The position numbers and the translations under genes were made by a program. Positions 1-10,719 of a stretch of DNA of 64,000 bases are shown in pieces (positions within the stretch are counted from its first letter, which is position 1; every line of letters starts with the position of its first letter). The notes beneath the pieces are model-generated. The model was not told where the DNA came from. It ran no database searches and saw only the letters and a list, made by a program, of their open reading frames with translations. Origin of the DNA: Armigeres subalbatus (Eukaryota > Arthropoda > Insecta > Diptera > Culicidae); assembly GCF_024139115.2 (NCBI RefSeq), contig NC_085139.1, positions 72,893,203 through 72,957,202 on the forward strand. The letters run 5' to 3'.

Positions 1-1390
1 CACACCTACTTTTAAAGAAGAGATTACATCCACCATTGTTTCAATCCGGACAAGCGTCTACTTTTAAAGAACAAATCAAATCCTGTATTGCCATAATCTG
101 TGCAAGCGCCTATTTTTAAAGAAGGGATCACATCCACCGTTGCCTCAATCCGGGCAAGCACCTTCTTTTAAAGTAGAAATCACATCCACCATTGTCATAA
201 TCCGGGCAAGCGCCTACTTTTCAAGAAGAGATTACATCCACCATTGTTTCAATCCGGACAAGCGCCTACTTTTAAAGTAGAAATCACATCCACCATTGTC
301 ATAATCCATGCTAGTGTCTATTTTTAAAGAAGGGATCACATCCACCATTGCCTCAATCCGAACAACCACCTTCTTTTAAAGTAGAAATCACATCCACCAT
401 TGTCATAATCCGTGCTAGTGTCTATTTTTAAAGAAGGGATCACATCCACCATTGCCTCAATCCGGGCAAGCACCTTCTTTAAAAGTAGAAATCACATCCA
501 CCATTGTCATAATCCGGACAAACGCTTACTTTTAAAGTAGAAATCACATCCACCATTTCCATAATCCGTGCAAGCGCCTGATTTTAAAGATAGGATCACA
601 TCCACCATTGCCTTAATCCGGGCAAGCACCTTCTTTCAAAGTAGAAATCACATCCACCATTGTCATAATCCGGGTAAGCGACTACTTTTAAAGAAGGGAT
701 CACATCCTCCATTGCCATAATCCATGCAAGCGCCTACTTTTAAAGAAGCGATCGCATCCACCATGGACTTAATCCGGGCAAGCGCCTTCTTTCAAAGAAG
801 GGATCACTTCCACTATTGCCTCAATCCGGATCACATCCACCATTGCCTTAATCCGGGCAAGCACCTTCTTTCAAAGTAGAAATCACATCCACCATTGTCA
901 TAATCCGGGTAAGCGCCTACTTTTAAAGAAGGGATCACATCCTCCATTGCCATAATCCATGCAAGCGCCTACTTTTAAAGAAGCGATCGCATCCACCATG
1001 GCCTTAATCCGTGCAAGCGCCTACTTTTAAAGAAGCGATCACATCCACCATTGCCTTAATCCGGGCAAGCGCCTTCTTTTAAAGAAGGAATCACATCCAC
1101 CATTACCATAATCCGGACAAGCGCCTACTTTTAAAGAAGGGATCGCATCCACCATGACCTTAATCCGGGCAAGCGTGACTACTTTTAAATAAGAGATCAT
1201 ATCCTCCATTGCCATAATCCGGGCAAGCACCTACTTTAAAGAAGGAATCACATCCACCATTATAATAATCCGGCAAGCACCTACTTTTAAAGAAGGGATC
1301 ACATCCTTCATTGCCATAATCCGGCCACAAGCCTACTTTTAAAGAGGGGATTACATCCACCACTGCTCTAATCCGGGCATGCACCTACTT
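1..1390. repeat. 52-bp tandem satellite
   Basis: About 26 head-to-tail copies of a 52-bp unit built on CCTACTTTTAAAGAAGGGAT followed by CACATCCACCATTG and AATCCGGGCAAG. The CAAGC landmark falls at 51, 103, 155 and 207, exactly 52 apart. Two sub-types alternate (AAGGGATCACATCC and AAAGTAGAAATCACATCC). A multi-unit segment near 605-785 recurs near 838-1010, so part of the array was copied as a higher-order unit. The short open frames here are composed of the repeat and are not genes. The array probably continues left of the window. Confidence 0.95.
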
Positions 1391-1499
1391 TTGCATTGAA
1401 TTGCAAATGCATTTTTTCCACGAGAGGATAATGTCGACGGGTGTACTATTTCGGGGTGTTTCCCACACCACTTAGTCACCATTTAGCAAACCCAAAGAA

Positions 1500-1690
1500 A
1501 AATTATGCCAAATGTCCGTTATGCCAAATGACCCTCACTTTTAACGTTGATTACAATTATGCTAAATGTCCTTTATGCCAAATGACCGTTATGCTAAATG
1601 GTCTTTATGTCAAATGGCCTTTATGCCAAATGACCTTATGCCAAACGGCATTATGCCAAATAACTTTATGTCAAATGGCCCGCTCCCTGT
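1500..1690. repeat. 16-bp minisatellite, CTTTATGCCAAATGAC type
   Basis: Roughly eleven tandem variants of CTTTATGCCAAATGAC. The core CCAAATGACC is shared with the TTCGGCCAAATGACC minisatellite near 40.6-41.0 kb, so one sequence theme has been amplified at two places. The open frame across it is repeat-driven. Confidence 0.85.
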
Positions 1691-1724
1691 TAAGAACATG
1701 CTTATGAACTAAAATCTAGAGTAT

Positions 1725-2170
1725 GGAGGTGTGAAAAGCCTCCATTTAAGAGGCATGGGTGTTTTTTTTTCGTTGCTTCGTAGCAAGAGAATAGTAGCAA
1801 AGCAGCTCGAAGCCTCATTTCAAGAGGCTCGTAAGCCTCATTTAAAAGGTTCAAAAGCCTCCTTTCAAGTGGTCCAGAAGCCTTCTTCAAGAGATTCGGA
1901 AGCTTTTTTTTAAGAGGCTCAGAAGCCCCCTTTTAAGTGGCTCGGAAGCTTATCTTCGATTGATTCGGAGGCCTCTTTTCTAGAGGCGCGGAAGCCTACT
2001 TTCAGGATGGTCGGAAGGCCATCGAGAGGCTCGGAAGCTTCTATTAAAGAGACTCAAAATTATTCTTCCAAGAGGCTTGGAAGCGTACTTTCAAGAGCCC
2101 TCCTTTCCAGAGGCAAGGAAACTTATTTTAAAAAGGTGCGGAAGCCTACTTTAAAAAGGTTTGAAGAAGG
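1725..2170. repeat. 23-bp minisatellite, left block
   Basis: Degenerate tandem copies of a 23-bp unit around TTTCAAGAGGCTCGGAAGCC. It is the left half of an array that resumes at 2435. The sequence between the halves holds a tRNA-like relic. Confidence 0.85.
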
Positions 2171-2351
2171 TTCTACATTCCAACTGAAACCGGGCCTGCT
2201 TTTCAAGTTAGTATTTTATTACCATTTCTTCAGTTATTAATTGAAAGCTTTTCTATGCCTACAATTCAATGAGTATGTATCTTAAGCGGCAAGTACAATT
2301 GATACATTATGCCCAATGTTTCGAGAAAGTTTCCAACCCGAAAACATCCTG

Positions 2352-2424
2352 GACCAGATCGAGTATCGAACTCGCCATCTCCGGATTTATAATCCTACGC
2401 CTTTGCTCGCAAGGCTATCTGGAA
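2352..2424 (-). tRNA. tRNA-like relic (tRNA pseudogene or head of a tRNA-derived SINE)
   Basis: Read on the minus strand, this 73-nt stretch folds as a damaged cloverleaf. Acceptor arms TTCCAGA and TCTGGTC pair at five of seven positions, the D stem is GCCT/AGGC, the anticodon stem is imperfect with loop TTATAAA, and the T arm CGAG-TTCGATA-CTCG contains a good B box (GTTCGATAC). The length equals that of a tRNA, but the D loop lacks the GG pair and the nominal anticodon ATA is abnormal. A live tRNA is therefore unlikely. It lies between two halves of the 23-bp minisatellite, as an insertion would. Confidence 0.5.
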
Positions 2425-2434
2425 ACCCCTGAAG

Positions 2435-3095
2435 TCTTATGTTAAGTGGCTCGAAAGCCGCCTTTCAAGAGGCTCAGAAGACTCTTTTCAAAAGGTGTGG
2501 TAGCCTACTTTTAAGAGGCTTGGAAGGTTTCTTTCAGGAGGCTCGGAAGCTTCTCTTCAAGAGGCTCGAAAGCTGCCTTTCAAGAGGCTCAGAAGCCTTT
2601 ATTCAAAATGCTTGGAAGGCTCCCTTCGAGAGGCTCGGAAGTCTCCATTCAAGAGACTCGAAATTCTTCTTGTAAGATGCTTGGAAGCGTACTTTCAAGA
2701 GGCCTCCTTCCCAGAGGCTTGGAAGCCTTTTTCCAAAAGGCGCGGAAGCCTACTTTTAAGAAAATGGATGGGTCCTTCCAAGAAGCTCGTAAATCTCGTT
2801 CCAAGAGGTTCATAAGTATCCTTTCAAGAGGCTCGGAAGCCTTTGAAAAGAAGCACGGAAGCCTCTATTCAAGAGGCTCGAAATTATTCTTTCAAGAGGC
2901 TTGGAAGCGTACTTTAAAGATGATCGGAAGTCTCTTTTTAAGTGGCTCGAAAGCCTTCTTTCAAGAGGCTCTACAGCCTCCTATCAAGTGTCTCTGAAGC
3001 CCCATTTCAAAGGCTCGAAAACCACCTTTCAAGAGACCAGGAAGACTCCTTTCAAGAGGCTCGTAAGCTTTCTTTCAAAGAAATCCTAACGTATA
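2435..3095. repeat. 23-bp minisatellite, right block
   Basis: Same unit as 1725-2170. GGCTC landmarks near 2541, 2564 and 2587 are 23 bases apart. About 28 units with substitutions and small indels. The overlapping frames rich in FQEARKP and SRGSEA are translations of the repeat. Confidence 0.9.
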
Positions 3096-3589
3096 AATTT
3101 ATGACAAATGCTCTGCTTCTGATTTTTAAGAATTTAACGGTAAATCGCCCATTAGCAATTATATTACTCAAATGTCCAGGTGAAAAAGGGGAACAATAAT
3201 ATAATAAATTAGCAATGTATTTTAATTAATTCAAGAATTTTGTAGAACAACGACTTTTAGGGGAAACAGTATTTTTATGCACCTAAAAACATGAAAATCA
3301 CTTTAACATGGTCAAAACGTTAACGGAATGAATCGCGATGTTCACAAGACTTGTAGGGCACACAAATAGCTTCCGCTTAGAGGTTGTTGCGATGATTTTT
3401 GGCGTTTATATCTCTTGTTAGATTTTTTTCAAAATTGAAAATAGCGCAAAAACACTTAATCGACTAAAGTCACCTCGAGATTTTATCCGAATTAGCTGAA
3501 AATTTTCCAGGAGGCTTATTTTAGCATAAAAATTCTGATTCTGGGCTGACCGGTTGAATTTTTGATACTTTTTGAAAACACGAAGAGGT
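3096..3589. other. unassigned AT-rich spacer
   Basis: I see no gene, repeat unit or recognisable element here. Confidence 0.5.
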
Positions 3590-3916
3590 CTAATGTTCAG
3601 GGATTTCGTAGGCAATGTTCCAGGGATGTAGAAGCAAATCGCTGAAGGATTCCTAAGCAATCTGTCGAGGGATCCCGAAGCAAATCGTCGAGGAACTCCG
3701 AATCAATCCTCCAGGGATTCCTTAAAGATTCCTCCAGCGATTCCGACGGGAATCCTCAAGGGATGTCAAAGCAAATCGTTGTGGGATTCCGATGCAAATC
3801 TTCGAGGGATTCCAAAGCAAATCATCGAAGGATTTCGCAACAAATCTACGAACGACTCTGGAGGAATTCCGAATCAAATTAACGAGAGATTCTGAAGCAA
3901 ATCCTCCATGAAGTAT
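3590..3916. repeat. 23-bp minisatellite, GGATTCCGAAGCAAATC type
   Basis: About 14 copies of a second 23-bp unit, GGATTCCGAAGCAAATC plus a variable CNTCGAG. The sequence is unrelated to the 1.7-3.1 kb unit despite equal length. The open frame over it on the minus strand is repeat-derived. The following 280 bases up to the copia target site show nothing recognisable. Confidence 0.8.
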
Positions 3917-4201
3917 GAAGGGTATCCCCCACAGATTTCCAAGGATATACCACAACGATACCAAAAGGAATCTAGTGTGAATTCTTTTCAAACAAACTAC
4001 ACAGCACTTTAACGGGTTCACAAACAGTTTATTTGCTTTAAACACTCATTATTGCTAAAACAGACACTTTATTGGACAACTAACAATACGTTTATTACAT
4101 AAACATCTAATTTAACTTCTAATTAATTTCGGTGATAGGCCGAGCAAGATAATTTTTTTGAATAAGGAGTTGGGGGGTCTTCAATTTTTCAATAATTCAT
4201 T

Positions 4202-4386
4202 TATTGGGAAACAGGTTATTCCGTGATAATAAGGATTTAAACTTTAATATTTAAGGAGAGAAATAAAACACGTTTTTATTTATACGTTTGGTTATGTTGT
4301 GTTTACATTTGATATACAGTAATGACAGTCTGCTCAAAAAGGGGTTACGACATAAGGTCGAATATGGGGATTGTTATCCTTCAACA
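4202..4386 (-). repeat. copia 3' LTR
   Basis: 185 bp, matching 8490-8674 except for two substitutions. The flanking TCATT at 4197-4201 fixes the boundary at TATTGGG rather than at TGGG. A modest purine-rich tract (GAATTGAGCAGGGA, read on the minus strand) adjoins the inner edge at 4387-4400 and is the likely plus-strand primer. Confidence 0.93.
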
Positions 4387-4393
4387 TCCCTGC

Positions 4394-5041
4394 TCAATTC
4401 CTATATTCCATTAGACCAAGCATCTCCCGTAACTTCACGAACGCTGCAGTCGGTAATCCCTTCGTTAGAATATCGGCTAGTTGATCCTCAGAACGAACGT
4501 ATTCCAAATGAATGCTCCGATTCTTAATCAGGTCACGAATGAAATAGTACTTGACTTCTACATGCTTCATCCTTCTGCTGTCGCGAGGTTCCTCTGCTAC
4601 TCGTACACAAGATTGATTATCCTCATAGTAAGTAATCGGACGATCAATTTTGATTCCCAAATCGGCTAGAAGACGAACTAACCATATTCCTTCACAAGCG
4701 TCTGTACATAGTGCGACGAACTCTGCTTCTGTTGAAGAAAGGGATACGGTTGGCTGTTTCCGAGTTAGCCAAACACTCGTGCTCCCGAAAATCCTGAACA
4801 AATATCCGGTCACATAACGCCTATCGTTCACGTCGTTTGCCCAGTCTGCGTCGCTGAAGGCAGCCAGGGCCATTTCTCGATCGTCACCACGAAACTCCAA
4901 CACCAGGTTCAACGTTCCTTTAACGTACCTCAAGATCCTTTTCAGGTGCACCCAGTGCTCTTCTGTTGGACAGCTTTGATACTGGCTCATGTAGTTCACA
5001 GAAGCTGATAAATCAGGTCTGCTTGCAAGGGTCACGTACAT
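4394..5041 (-). pseudogene. rnh: copia RNase H and C-terminus
   Basis: In frame with the YVDD segment after the TAG. It begins MYVTLASRPDLSASVNYMSQ and carries the RNase H motifs FSDADWAND (first Asp), SSTEAEFVALC (Glu), YEDNQSC (second Asp) and the closing LADILTKGLP. The natural stop is at 4394-4396, seven bases from the 3' LTR. RNase H degrades the RNA strand during reverse transcription. The ATG at 5041 is an internal Met, not a true start. Confidence 0.85.
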
Positions 5042-5360
5042 CTAGCAAACCACTAATTCACGGTAGGGCTTATCGGTACGTCGACTTTCTTCTCCTTTCT
5101 GCAACTTAAGATGACATTCAATCGGTGTGGACACCGGTCGGCACTCGTCCATGCCAAATCGCTTCAACAATTCCTTCAAATATGCCTGTTGACCAATTCG
5201 CATAATCCTTCCGTCCACATCGCGCTCGATGTGTATGCCAAGGAAGTTGCTCACAGCACCCAAGTCCACCATCTCAAACTCTTTTGATAGGAGCGATTTT
5301 ACTATTCGGATCACCTTCAAATTATGGCCGACGATTAGAATATCGTCCACATACAGATTC
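5042..5360 (-). pseudogene. rt: copia reverse transcriptase, YVDD segment
   Basis: Contains NLYVDDILIVG, the catalytic YVDD box of copia reverse transcriptases, then FEMVDLGAVSNFLGI and the thumb region RIGQQAYLKELLKRF. It ends RELVVC and a TAG at 5042-5044. The next codons (MYVTLASRPDLS) continue the family sequence in the same frame, so the TAG is a point nonsense mutation. Confidence 0.85.
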
Positions 5361-6315
5361 CCGAATGAACAGGCATGGATCGTTGTCAATGCGCTTGAAT
5401 CCAATACTGGTCACGAACCGGTGAAACCGGTCGTTCCAGGCCCGCGAAGCTTGTTTTAGGCCATAAATAGACCGATTCAAACGGCACACCAGGTCTGATC
5501 CCTGCTGGAACCCTTCTGGTTGGATCATATATATTTCCTCTTCCAATTGACCATTTAGGAAGGCGGTCCGGACATCCATCTGATGCACTAATAGTCGTTG
5601 CTGATTTGCTACTGCTAATACCGCTCGTAGGGTATTCAGCCTGGCCACAGGCGCATATGTTTCGGTATAGTCATACCCATAGCGCTGAGTGAACCCACGG
5701 GCCACCAATCTTGCCTTGTAGCGGTCCGGTTCTCCATTTGCACCATGTTTTACCTTAAAAACCCATTTACAAGATATCGGCTTCCTCCCAGCAGGCAACT
5801 GCTTCACCGTCCATGTTCGATTACGAGTCAATGAATCCATCTCTTCCTGCACGGTCTTCTGCCATTTAGGCCAATCGTCGCGTTTCTGCATTTCCTGCAA
5901 GGTATCCGGAAGATCCTCAACAAATCCGATAGCACTCAAAGCAAATCCAGCAAAGTCCATTTCGAAGTCCTTGTGCCACACTGGAGGCTTCCGAATACGA
6001 CGACTTCGCTCCACCAGTTCCGGCTCTTCATTCGCTTCTTGATCATCCTCTAAAACTTCATCATCGTCGCAGCTTGTGAATCCATAGAACTCTTCATCAC
6101 TCGCGTGTACTTCACCTTCCGACAACCGCTCTTGATGATCGGATGTGCCACCAGACACTTCGGTAATAACACTATCTAACGAATCATTTGACTCACAACG
6201 ATGAATGCTTAAGAGGTCGTTGCACACTTGTTGCTCCTTATGAGCAAAAACAGTACCACCGCCATCGCTATCGATTCTCTCGTCGAAGACCACATCTCGA
6301 ACGATCACCTTCGAT
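5360..6315 (-). pseudogene. rt: copia reverse transcriptase, N-terminal part
   Basis: It starts in frame at KVIVRDVVFDER, passes an acidic linker, and enters the RVT_2 family reverse transcriptase with NRTWTV, CKWVFKVK, YKARLVARGFTQ, YAPVARLNTLRAVLA, QMDVRTAFLNG and YGLKQASRAW. The Asp in QMDV is the first catalytic carboxylate. The YVDD box is not in this frame: a frameshift near 5360 moves it to the next one. Residues encoded upstream of about 6315 in this frame are out-of-frame integrase. Confidence 0.88.
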
Positions 6316-7008
6316 AATCTTCGGATTGAATACACGGTACCCATTCTTGGCATACCCAACGAATGTACCTTTCCACGATTTACTATCGAGCTTCTTCCTG
6401 TGCTCCTTGGGAATATGGCAATGCGCAATACAACCAAATACGCGCAAGTTGGAGATATCTGGCTTCGATCCACTCCACAGCTCGAATGGCGTCTTTTTAC
6501 ACTCTATCGCGTTCGCCGGACTCCGATTTGTTAAGTAGGCAGCAGTTTCAATCGCTTCACTCCAAAACCCCTTACTGATTCCGCATTGGGCGAGCATCGA
6601 ACGAGCTTTTTCAACCAAGGTGCGGTTCATGCGCTCGCTGACCCCATTTTGTTCCGGCGTATAGGGTACGGTATACTCCACCTGTATGCCCTTGTAGCGA
6701 CAAAACTTGACGAACGCGTTGCTTCGGTACTCGCCACCATTATCACAGCGAATACGAGAAATTTTCTGGCCAAACTGCGCCTCTGCAACAGCCGTGTATT
6801 CTTCGAAACACTGTAGTACTTGATCTTTCGTCGCAATAGGGTACACTTTCACGAAACGACTCCAATCATCAATAAAGGACACGAAGTACCTTGCACCATG
6901 ATGACGTATGGGAGTGACCGGTCCACAAACGTCGGTATGCACCAACTCGAGAACTCGCGACGAACGCTTCCCGACGTGTCCCTTTTCGAAAGGCTTCCAC
7001 AAATTACG
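6306..7008 (-). pseudogene. int: copia integrase (rve) fragment
   Basis: This frame carries the catalytic core of the D,D-35-E integrase: HTDVCGP with the first Asp, FIDDWSRFVKVYPI, then RCDNGGEY with the second Asp, and PEQNGVSERMNRTL with the Glu, followed by RSMLAQCG and FVGYAKNGYRVF typical of copia integrase tails. The enzyme inserts reverse-transcribed DNA. The fragment is cut off from gag-protease by a frameshift near 7005 and from reverse transcriptase by another near 6306-6315. Catalytic residues look intact, so the damage is in frame continuity. Confidence 0.88.
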
Positions 7009-8414
7009 ACCGATTCACTGTTCTTCTTCTTCAGAGTTTTGTCCATTCCTTCGACCATTTCGTTTTTAACCAGGCACAGCAAGTTCTTCTGGCTCAGATG
7101 CCCATACCGACGATGCAACAATTCGTCACATTTACGAATCTCACCGCACAAGTACAGTGACGACGCTTTGGTCAACTTGTCTACTGCATAGAAATCAAGT
7201 TCGTACAACAAATGTCCACGTTTACCAACCGCGACCGCGACCGAATCGTTTAAGATTTTTACCGTTCCGTTTTGAAAAACGACTGACATTCCCGCACTTT
7301 CAACTTTTCTTACTGAGAATAAGTTGCACCGTGCTTCGGGCACGTAGAGCACATCTTTTACTTGACATTCAATCTTCTTCTTATCAACGACGGAATTTAC
7401 GACGATAGTTCCCGAATACTTGGCGACGACACTTTCACCGTTCTTCACAACAGCAATTTCCATTGGTTGCTCCAACCGACGGAAATGTACAAAAAGTTCT
7501 CGATTGTTCACTATGTGTTCCGATGCGCCCGAATCCACGAACCATTGGATTTTATTGATCGCACACGCTTTTTCAACACCGACGAAGCACACACCCTTAC
7601 TTTCCCTGGTGAAATGAGCAGTCGGCTTCGGTTTCTGCTTCTTTTTCGTTTTTTCCTTATCCGGGCACTCCGAAGCTTTATGGCCAACTTTCTGACAGTA
7701 AAAACACTTGAATTTCTTCCGTTTACCGGAAAACTTTCCTTTTGGATTGGTACTGAACGCCGCCGAGTCCTGTTTTGCCATCGTACTAGCACCACCGGAT
7801 GCATTCTGCTTTATTTCTTGGTCCAGCAGCCGGCATTTCACAAAATCCAACGTGAGCATTTGCTGCGGCAGCGACTCCATCGTCGTCACAACAGTTGAAT
7901 ACTCTTCACCCAGGCTGAGCAGCAATCCACAGACAACATCCACATCAGCCATCACCGCTCCGATTTCGCGCAGCTGCCGAACGAGCGATTCGTATTTCAT
8001 AAAATGTTGCTGCAACGATCCGCCCTCGTGTTTGAGCTCCTTCAGCTGTCGACTCAGATGCATTCTTTTCGCAACGCTTTTACGATCGACCACACGGGAT
8101 AGTGCACTCCAGATTGCTTTTGGCGTATCGTGCCCCTGCACATACTCGATTTGACTGTCACATATCCGCGAAACGATGAGCGATTTGCATTTGCGCTCCC
8201 GCTTTTTCACCTTGTCCATCTCCTTATCCTTGCGATCCTTTTCCTGTGCCGTGTCCTCTGGTTTGACGACCAGATCATTCCGCTCTCGTGCCTCCGTCGT
8301 GATGAAATCCAGAAGATCGTGTTCTTCCAGAACTACCTCCATCCGATACTTCCACGTCGAAAAGTTGGTCCGGTCAAACAGGTGCACACGATGCACATCC
8401 TTTTCCTACTCCAT
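6849..8414 (-). pseudogene. gag-pro: copia gag, protease and GAG-pre-integrase region
   Basis: The likely start is ATG at 8412-8414, but codon 3 is TAG (8406-8408); the frame then stays open to the frameshift. Numbering from the GTG at 8396, the gag motif FSTWKYRM lies near residues 12-19, a CCHC knuckle (CFYCQKVGHKASEC) at 231-244, the protease active site WFVDSGASEH at about 285-294, and the pre-integrase motif RRYGHLS further on. Gag packages RNA and protease matures the polyprotein. Near 7000-7010 the frame shifts and the remaining codons to 6849 are out-of-frame integrase. Without suppression of the codon-3 stop only an internal start could be used. Confidence 0.85.
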
Positions 8415-8475
8415 TTCTCACGGATTCTACGTTTCCCGACCGATAAACACTACCGAACCGATAACTCGCGTAAAC

Positions 8476-8489
8476 CTGGGCCAATAACC
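8476..8489 (-). promoter_or_regulatory. copia primer-binding site, initiator tRNA-Met half type
   Basis: On the minus strand GGTTATTGGCCCAG follows the 5' LTR with no gap. It matches the complement of the anticodon stem-loop of initiator tRNA-Met (GGTTATGGGCCCAG) at 13 of 14 positions. Copia elements are known to prime from this internal cleaved half rather than from the tRNA 3' end. Confidence 0.85.
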
Positions 8490-8674
8490 TATTGGGAAAC
8501 AGGTTATTCCGTGATAATAAGGATTTAAACTTTAATATTTAAGGAGAGAAATAAAACAAGTTTCTATTTATACGTTTGGTTATGTTGTGTTTACATTTGA
8601 TATACAGTAATGACAGTCTGCTCAAAAAGGGGTTACGACATAAGGTCGAATATGGGGATTGTTATCCTTCAACA
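8490..8674 (-). repeat. copia 5' LTR
   Basis: 185 bp. In element orientation it begins TGTTGAAGG and ends CCAATA. The TCATT at 8675-8679 is the outer target duplication. It differs from the other LTR at two substitutions, near 8560 and 8564. It should hold the element promoter. Confidence 0.93.
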
Positions 8675-8719
8675 TCATTATGCTATATGTTGAAAATTAA
8701 TATCACAGCTAACTAACTT

Positions 8720-9760
8720 TTGAAATCATGGGTGGGAGGCAGTTTGCATTTTGCCGTCGTTGCAGTCGGACAAGCGAAAAGTTGTCTACGCATGGTAATA
8801 GGTACGGTAGGTAGGGTAAAGGATGTATTTTGGACCACACTTACGAAGGCTTTTGTTTTGGACCACCAAGAGGAATTTGCACTCAGTGATCCGAAATATG
8901 AGCCGAAATACCCTACCAAAGAGAAGTTTTTTGCCTTTTGTTTACTCCGTCTGGATCAACTCGGTCGTTGTTTGCATGATGCTTGTGAATACAGTGCAAT
9001 TCCGATTTCCGCTCCCCGTCCAACATGGGTTGAGATAGCGGGTTTTGTCAAACAGTTGGACACTGATGTACAACTTATGGAAACTGTTTACAAAACGTCG
9101 GAAGTCAGATCTTCATGTGTGAAATTCACCTCGTCGGATGCCATGCAGGACGCGTTACGAAAAAATTGCAAGCCACGGAAATTTCATTATACGAGCAGAA
9201 AGACTGTGGAAGTTGCGGGAAGTAACATCCGGTATTTATATTCTGGTGTTTGATCTTCCACCAGAACTACCAGATGATGATCTATCTTCGCCAGTGATAA
9301 ACTCTGTTTCTAAAAGAAAAATCACTTTAATAAAGATTGAAAAAGGATCTATTTTCGGTACTCGCACAATTCGACACAGTGGAGTTTGAGAAAAATGTCC
9401 AGTGGATTTGGGCCTCGATCACGGGTGCACGACTGCACGATGTGTCTTTATGGACGTTAAAAGTGTAATATCGCCGTCGCTGGAAATTGCAAATCACAAA
9501 GAATAGATTTTGTGTGATGACCTGAAGAACAAATGCTTCGAGGTTCAAAAGGAAGGACATCGCAAAGATGTATGTCCTCTGCGAAACAAACGGATTGAGA
9601 AGAAGCCCAAGAAATCAACAATCACGTTGGCTTGTGTAGTTAGTGGAAGCCAGAACAATGAAAAAGGTATTGATGAGAAAATTATTAAGGAGGAAACTAT
9701 CAAAGTTCTGGACGACGAGATGCAGCAGTTTGATGAAAAAAAGAAAGAGAAAAAGAGATA
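8720..9760 (+). pseudogene. decayed non-LTR retrotransposon ORF1 (gag-like)
   Basis: The frame from 8720 encodes about 177 residues ending AGSNIRYLYSG. One frameshift later comes VFDLPPELPDDDL, then after stops a degenerate CCHC knuckle (C-F-EVQKEGHRKDVC) and a Lys/Glu-rich tail to 9758. The order IRxVRIFDLPPE, then knuckle, then charged tail is what I know from ORF1 proteins of mosquito jockey/I-type LINEs. No reverse transcriptase follows. At least one frameshift and two stops make it non-functional. The copia element sits just upstream. Family assignment is inference from motif style. Confidence 0.5.
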
Positions 9761-10270
9761 GAGAAGGAAAAAGAACCTGACTCAACGAAATTTGTCTTTT
9801 AAAAATAAAACGAATCAATTGTGGTACACGGAGAAGAAGAGAAAATGCTGTGAAAATATGCTGAGGAACAACGAAACAAGAAGGAGGATGATTTGCGAGA
9901 ACAAGCGAAGAACGCAGCTCGCAAAAAGCGCGAAAAAATGCATTGTAATTTAATTATTTTTGTTATTTAATAAGTAAATTGGCTCCGTAGAGTTTTATAA
10001 AACAAATGAGCCTCACATTAACGCATTAGAAAACAAATCCGAGAGGGGGCTATTTTTTTCTAGGGAGGGCTAAGCCCACTTAGCCCCCCCTTATTTACGC
10101 CAATGATGTAAACCCTTCTTTAAAAGCAGGCCCTGACCTACTATAAGGCAATGTTGGATGCGATTCATCCTTTGGATGTAGGCGTTTACCCGGTTAGGTA
10201 TGAAGTTCGATCAAAAATGACGTCAAAGGTTTTAGGAGTGGGAGGGGGTCTAGATTCTAGATTCTTATTT
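9761..10270. other. unassigned spacer
   Basis: It holds an A-rich stretch continuing the LINE relic, then G-rich and C-rich runs around 10035-10092 (CTAAGCCCACTTAGCCCC), which resemble the end of a repeat copy. No gene seen. Confidence 0.4.
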
Positions 10271-10610
10271 AGGTTTCACTGCGAGAAGTACGAAGGGAGA
10301 AGTGGGCAATGAGAAGTGAGAAATGTGGAGAGGATCGTCAGATGTCTCATTCCTTACTTCTCATTACTAGAAGTGGAAAAAAGAGTGAGAAATGAGAAGT
10401 CAGAAATGATAAGTGAGCAACAAGAAGCAAGAAATGAGGAATGAGAAGTGAAACTTCTTGCTCCTCATTTCCCACTTCTCACTTTTCACAGTGAGTGGAA
10501 GAAGTGAAAAAGAAAGAGCGAGAAGTGAAATGTCTCACTTTTCACTTCTTTCTCTTCGTTTCTCATTTCACATTTTTAAAATTTTTACTTCTCAATTATC
10601 ACTTGGCCGG
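10271..10610. repeat. GAGAAGTGAGAAATGAG palindromic minisatellite, copy 1
   Basis: Purine-rich runs (GAAGTGAGAAATGAGAAG) alternate with their complements (CACTTCTCACTTTTCAC), giving serial hairpins. The same family occupies 40170-40560. Confidence 0.8.
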
Positions 10611-10719
10611 GGCTCTGTCAAATGGCATCAAGCACCAACAAAAAATTACCCATTTTCAGCCCAAATTTTCGGCTAGCAGATTTGTAATTTGTAATTTTAT
10701 TGACGACTATTGTACACGG

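Larger units (their letters stand above)
4202..8674 (-). mobile_element. Ty1/copia LTR retrotransposon, structurally complete but coding-defective
   Basis: A 4,473-bp element on the minus strand. It has two 185-bp LTRs, a TCATT duplication directly outside both (4197-4201 and 8675-8679), a primer site abutting the 5' LTR, and domains in copia order: gag with CCHC knuckle, aspartic protease, GAG-pre-integrase, integrase, reverse transcriptase, RNase H. Integrase before RT defines the copia lineage. The LTRs differ at only two sites, which implies recent insertion. The reading frame nevertheless carries two nonsense codons and three frameshifts, so this copy cannot make the full polyprotein. 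Some indels could be sequencing errors. Confidence 0.95.

Noticed and set aside
1..1390. CRISPR-like array
   Set aside because: Units are contiguous with no unique spacers; this is an ordinary tandem satellite in eukaryotic DNA.
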